Assembly: GCF_001938985.1 (NCBI RefSeq)
Contig: NZ_MKIN01000026.1
Location: 62,001 to 126,000, forward strand
Source of the DNA: Gillisella taibaishanensis
Lineage (GTDB): Bacteria > Pseudomonadota > Alphaproteobacteria > Rhizobiales > Rhizobiaceae
DNA length: 64,000 nt
Reading direction: 5' to 3'
Positions 60,818 to 64,000 of the stretch are shown here, piece after piece. Positions within the stretch are counted from its first letter, which is position 1. Every line of letters begins with the position of its first letter. The position numbers were made by a program, and so were the translations under genes. The notes beneath the pieces are model-generated. The model worked only from the letters and a program-made list of their open reading frames with translations, was not told the DNA's origin and made no database searches.

Positions 60818-61777
60818 TTAGTTCACTCGGCGGCGGACAGCCTGCCAGGCTTTGACCGTCAGGAACGCGCCGATCAAAACAATGAGCCAGTTGACGACCA
60901 TCAAGGCAGCGCCTCGACCAAAGGTCATGTTCTGAAATGCGGTGATGTAGCCTTGGACCGAAAGCGCCGCCGTGGCGTTGCCTGGACCACCTTGCGTCGT
61001 CCCGAAAATGATGTCGAACTGATTGAAGGACTCGATCAGGCGGAAGACGGCGGCGATCAGACAATAAGGAGCAACAAGTGGCAACTCGATCCGCCAGAAT
61101 GTGGACCAGCCTTTTGCTCCATTGATGCGAGCCGCCTCACGGATGTCGTCTGTGATACCTTGAAGCCCTGCGAAGATGATGAGCGCGAAGAATGGTGTGT
61201 AGGTCCATACGTCGATCAGGATCACCGATATCAATGCAGTTGCTGGGTTTGAAATCCATGCAAACGGCCCAAGGCCAACAAGGGAGAGCAGATAGTTCAA
61301 GACACCGCTTTGCGGGTTCATCATCGTCGTCCACATGAGGGCAACACTCATTGGTGGAAGAACAAGCGGCAGCAGAATGATTGGCCTCAGCCAGCGTGCG
61401 AGCGATACCCCGGATGCAAAGAGCTTTGCGATCGCCAGGCCCAGGAACGCCTGCAGCAATACCGCCGACAGGGCATAGGTCACCGTCACCCTGACGTTGT
61501 TCCAGAAGTCGGCGGTATTCATCAGCGCAGCGTAGTTCGCAAAGCCCACGAAACGTACGATCGGTCGGCCAAGACGGAGGTCAGTCAGTGACTGAAAAAC
61601 GCCGTAGAAGAACAGAAGCAAGAAGCCCAACAGGATCAGAACGGCTGGAGCGATTACGACCAGGCTGAACCAGTCGATCTGCTGGGCAGCTTGGCTTTCG
61701 GATTTTCCGGTCAGTTGCGCTTTTTCGGGAGCGCTGGTTCGGACAGCCATTGCCGTCTCCGAAACATGAGGTGTCAT
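60818..61777 (-). CDS. CUT1 sugar ABC transporter permease (MalF-like)
   Basis: The 319-residue permease has a hydrophilic N-terminus of about 40 residues, six membrane segments and an EAA loop (REAARINGAKGWSTFWRIELPLVAP). The ATG at 61777 has GGAGA 5-9 bp upstream; an ATG at 61789 and one at 61750 are alternatives. It lies 56 bp after the binding-protein stop. Confidence 0.92.
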   Translation of the reverse strand: MTPHVSETAMAVRTSAPEKAQLTGKSESQAAQQIDWFSLVVIAPAVLILLGFLLLFFYGVFQSLTDLRLGRPIVRFVGFANYAALMNTADFWNNVRVTVTYALSAVLLQAFLGLAIAKLFASGVSLARWLRPIILLPLVLPPMSVALMWTTMMNPQSGVLNYLLSLVGLGPFAWISNPATALISVILIDVWTYTPFFALIIFAGLQGITDDIREAARINGAKGWSTFWRIELPLVAPYCLIAAVFRLIESFNQFDIIFGTTQGGPGNATAALSVQGYITAFQNMTFGRGAALMVVNWLIVLIGAFLTVKAWQAVRRRVN

Positions 61778-61833
61778 TGTGGTCTCCATCCGGGTAACGG
61801 AAGGCGGCAGCCGCAAGCTGCCGCCCTCTTGGC

Positions 61834-63222
61834 TTAAAGTCCGGCGCGAATTTCCTCAGCCAGCGACTTCAGCGTCGTTTCCACGTCGTCACCATTGACC
61901 ATTTTCTGCATAGCGACCGCCCATGCATTCATCGCCTCGCCGAAGCCAACACGCGCGGTAAAGGCCAGTGCGGCGCGATCCTGCGTCGTCTTGAAGCTCT
62001 CGACGAAATTGTTGAATTCGGGTTTGGAGGCGTAGTCGAGCCATGCTTTGTCGTTCCACGTCGAAGTCCGCGGCGGGTTAACCAGCTTGCCAGAGACGGC
62101 ACCGGCGAGCACGGTTTCCTTCGATGTCGCCCACTGGATGAACAACCAGGCGGCGCCCTTCTTCTGCGACGCAGAATTCATCGCCAGCGACCAAATCCAG
62201 ATGTTGGATTCAAAGTTCTTGGCATTCGGCGCATGGAGAGGGGGAGCAAAAGCAATCTTTCCGGACGCTGGCTGACCGGCAACATCGTTCCAGAAGCCGA
62301 ACATATTGGAGTCGATCGCCATGGCAGTGCGGCCGGATGAAACCCCGTCGACGACTTGGTACCAGTTGTCATTGGCGAAGGAGGGGGCGGCGCACTTCTT
62401 GATCATATCCACATAGTCTTTGTGAAAAGCGATCGATTCGGGCGAGTCCAGGCCGGTGTCCAGCTTGCCGTCCTTCATGACGAAGTCCTTGACGCCGTAC
62501 GAGCTTGCAATTGAAATCGCGGCAGTATGAATGCTGCTCCAGAACCGCACGCCGCGAACGCCGAGCGGCGTGATTGAAGAATCGGCGGCCTTCAGCTTCT
62601 CGCAGGCCGCAGCCATCTCCGGTGGAGTGGTCGGCAAGGCGATCTTATATTTGTCAAGGATGTCCTTGCGGTAGAACAGCTGGATATTCTCGAATGCATG
62701 CGGGATGGCCCAAACGTTGCCGCCCTCACCGGGTGCAATCTGGCCATCTTCCAACTTCCACGTCAGCGCTTTGCGGAGTGAAGGGAAAAAGTCGTCATAG
62801 TCGTAGCTGGCGTCGGTCAGCTTCGGATCGTTCAGATACTTATCGAGGGGCTCGAGCGAACCACCCGGAGCGAAGTCCCAGGCGGGCTGAATACCGGTTC
62901 CGACGACGTCCCATGCTGGAGATTTCGTCGTCAGTTGGAGCGTCAACTTGTTCCAGTAGGAATCGTCGGGGTAGAGCTCCGGTACAACCTTGATACCGGT
63001 CAGCTTTTCGAACTCCGGCAGTTTCGCGGCCAAGGCGTCGGCATAGGGATGAATGTCGTAGGCCCAGGTGATCGTAGTTCCTTCGAACTGGCGCCAGTTG
63101 ACGTTGTCAGCCGCAGTGGCGGACGAAACGACCCCTGTCGCCGCCATCGTTGCGGATGCGATTACAAAGCCTTTTGCAGCGCGTATCGCACTGCTACGAA
63201 AAACGCTCAATAAATAACTCAT
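61834..63222 (-). CDS. Extracellular sugar-binding protein (CUT1 family)
   Basis: The 462-residue secreted binding protein has a Sec signal peptide ending near SSATA, about residue 38, followed by an SBP_bac_1-type fold: ITWAYDIHPYADALAAKLPEFEKLTGIKV, SPAWDVVGTG, NVWAIPHAFENIQLFYRKD and GAAWLFIQWATSKE. The ATG at 63222 has GGGAGGAG immediately upstream and is preferred to 63240. It is the first gene of the seven-gene operon SBP - permease - permease - kinase - SDR - HAD - ATPase, with operator candidate D in its promoter region. Confidence 0.93.
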   Translation of the reverse strand: MSYLLSVFRSSAIRAAKGFVIASATMAATGVVSSATAADNVNWRQFEGTTITWAYDIHPYADALAAKLPEFEKLTGIKVVPELYPDDSYWNKLTLQLTTKSPAWDVVGTGIQPAWDFAPGGSLEPLDKYLNDPKLTDASYDYDDFFPSLRKALTWKLEDGQIAPGEGGNVWAIPHAFENIQLFYRKDILDKYKIALPTTPPEMAAACEKLKAADSSITPLGVRGVRFWSSIHTAAISIASSYGVKDFVMKDGKLDTGLDSPESIAFHKDYVDMIKKCAAPSFANDNWYQVVDGVSSGRTAMAIDSNMFGFWNDVAGQPASGKIAFAPPLHAPNAKNFESNIWIWSLAMNSASQKKGAAWLFIQWATSKETVLAGAVSGKLVNPPRTSTWNDKAWLDYASKPEFNNFVESFKTTQDRAALAFTARVGFGEAMNAWAVAMQKMVNGDDVETTLKSLAEEIRAGL

Positions 63223-63340
63223 TCTCTCCTCCCGCGGCACTCAGCCTGATTGATCTTGGCTTGCCCTCTCCATTCCCGGGTTTGCCAACTCTACGAATAG
63301 CCAAGGAAACAAGGGGCACAAACGAGAGCCGCCAGAGATT

Positions 63341-63357
63341 TGAGTAAAAATGGGTAA
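63341..63357 (-). promoter_or_regulatory. Direct-repeat operator candidate D (CUT1 operon)
   Basis: TGAGTAA-AAA-TGGGTAA, half-sites 10 bp apart, 119 bp upstream of the binding-protein start. It matches sites A-C. It lies in the 188-bp gap next to the copG end, so it is at the very edge of the cargo block. Confidence 0.6.
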
Positions 63358-63410
63358 ACCGGTGAACCATACCGTCGGGCTTTGTAGTTACCGGCCAGCC
63401 AGAGCGGAGT

Positions 63411-63860
63411 TCATTTTGTTTGGATAGGAGGTGCTTCCCTCGGGGCCATTTGATCGGTGATTTCATCTTGAAGCTTTGGACCGCTGGCGAAACGCCTCCC
63501 GAGGGCCTCGATAAACTTCTCATAGCGCTGGGCCCCGCTCGCTCGAGCAATCACTTGCTCGTTCTCCGGCAGAGAAACAGTTGAGTTCAACCAGGACCGG
63601 ACGAATAGGGCCAACGTCTCGCTTATGATCTCCAGATCTCGCTCCAGGCGCTGGAGATTGCGGTCAATTCGATTAAGGCGTTTGACGACGGCCGCCTCCT
63701 TTCTTTCATCCGCATCCGGCGAGAGGAAGGACGCTATGGCGGCCTCGGCGATCAATGAAGCCGATTGCTCGCGTCGATTTGCAAAGTCCGCAAGCCGCCG
63801 TTTCAGATCGGGCTCCAGATATACGGACAGACGCTGCTTCTTTTCCGGGGTTGCCACCAT
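63411..63860 (-). CDS. CopG-family protein of the transfer operon
   Basis: The 149-residue protein has an N-terminal ribbon-helix-helix-like segment (KKQRLSVYLEPDLKRRLADFANRREQS), a helical middle part (RLNRIDRNLQRLERDLEIISETLALFVRSWL) and a short C-terminus. It is the CopG-type protein that sits between traG and trbB in Trb-type ICEs. The start at 63860 lies 1 bp after the traG stop. Here its 3' neighbour is the catabolic cargo instead of trbB, so it may have a modified C-terminus. A start at 63971 is rejected because it would cover the end of traG. Confidence 0.88.
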   Translation of the reverse strand: MVATPEKKQRLSVYLEPDLKRRLADFANRREQSASLIAEAAIASFLSPDADERKEAAVVKRLNRIDRNLQRLERDLEIISETLALFVRSWLNSTVSLPENEQVIARASGAQRYEKFIEALGRRFASGPKLQDEITDQMAPREAPPIQTK

Positions 63861-63861
63861 C

Positions 63862-64000
63862 TCACAGCTCCACACCGTCATTTGGGTCCATCGAGGCTTG
63901 TCGCGCGACCTGATGCATACGGCGCGCCAGCGTGCGCGCAGAGATAGCGTTTCGCTCGGGCACGTCGTCATCTAGGTCGAACTCGTTGATTGGCGTTGTT
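63862..64000 (-). CDS. traG: Conjugal transfer coupling protein TraG, C-terminal end (partial)
   Basis: Only the last 45 codons are inside the window: TPINEFDLDDDVPERN, then ARTLARRMHQVARQASMDPNDGVEL and a stop. This acidic-then-basic ending with a terminal SMDPNDGVEL is the usual VirD4/TraG C-terminus in these operons. The rest of the coupling protein lies beyond the right edge. Confidence 0.85.
   Translation of the reverse strand, partial: TTPINEFDLDDDVPERNAISARTLARRMHQVARQASMDPNDGVEL

Larger units (their letters stand above)
29305..63410. mobile_element. 34-kb catabolic cargo block interrupting the transfer operon
   Basis: In Trb systems of this type traG, copG and trbB are consecutive. 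Here traG and copG end at 63411 and trbB begins at 29304, both on the - strand. The 34-kb block between them holds only metabolic, transport, regulatory and chemotaxis genes. I found no transposase, integrase, terminal inverted repeat or obvious direct repeat at either junction, so the mode of insertion is unknown. The call rests on gene order alone. Confidence 0.6.

Noticed and set aside
63223-63340. Sigma-54 promoter upstream of the CUT1 operon
   Set aside because: TTGGCA occurs in the transcribed direction, but no GC doublet at the -12 distance follows; a near match before the UPF0261 operon is one base short in spacing.

Overview
The window looks like part of a conjugative element (ICE or conjugative plasmid) of an alphaproteobacterium, most likely one of the Rhizobiales. 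The evidence is GC-rich sequence, a rhizobial-type Trb transfer operon (traG end, CopG-type protein, trbBCDEJ-K-LFGI and a DUF2274 gene), and catabolic ABC-transporter operons typical of the group. I see no rRNA, tRNA, CRISPR array, integrase or intact insertion sequence.

Region 1 (1-19452, + strand) is a dense, partly ATGA-coupled cluster that reads as a defence or genome-integrity island. It begins with a sigma-factor-like protein whose 5' end lies outside the window and a small coupled protein. These are followed by a fusion of an ImmA/IrrE zinc peptidase, a UvrD helicase and an AddB-type Fe-S domain. Next is a bacterial ubiquitin-like conjugation module: a three-repeat multiubiquitin protein, an E1/ThiF-like enzyme with an N-terminal extension, and a Cys-rich DUF6527 protein. 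After that come an AddB-like/AddA-like nuclease-helicase pair and a DUF6361 - PLD nuclease - helicase triplet.

Region 2 (19535-29304, - strand) is the mating-pair-formation operon trbB to trbI plus DUF2274. The genes normally found directly upstream of trbB (traG and copG) are at the far right edge (63411-64000). The transfer operon is therefore split by about 34 kb.

Region 3 (29305-63410, almost all - strand) is that intervening block, and it is catabolic. It holds a complete beta-hydroxyaspartate cycle (bhcABCD with the divergent IclR regulator bhcR), glycolate oxidase glcDEF, a chemoreceptor, and a ribose-type ABC transporter with an amidase. It also holds a UPF0261/TIM-barrel/FAD-oxidoreductase operon, a TIM-barrel-AAA-Fis regulator, and a CUT1 sugar ABC transporter with a PfkB kinase, an SDR dehydrogenase and a HAD phosphatase. 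Four of its operons (glc, amidase/ribose-type ABC, UPF0261 and CUT1) carry the same 17-bp direct-repeat element, TGRGTAA-N3-TGGGTAM, 107-187 bp upstream of the first gene and in the same orientation. I infer one co-regulated pathway: an unknown carbon compound is imported and broken down to glycolate, oxidised to glyoxylate by GlcDEF, and assimilated to oxaloacetate by the beta-hydroxyaspartate cycle.

The two most interesting items are the ubiquitin-like/helicase-nuclease island and the apparently undescribed catabolic regulon carried inside the transfer operon.
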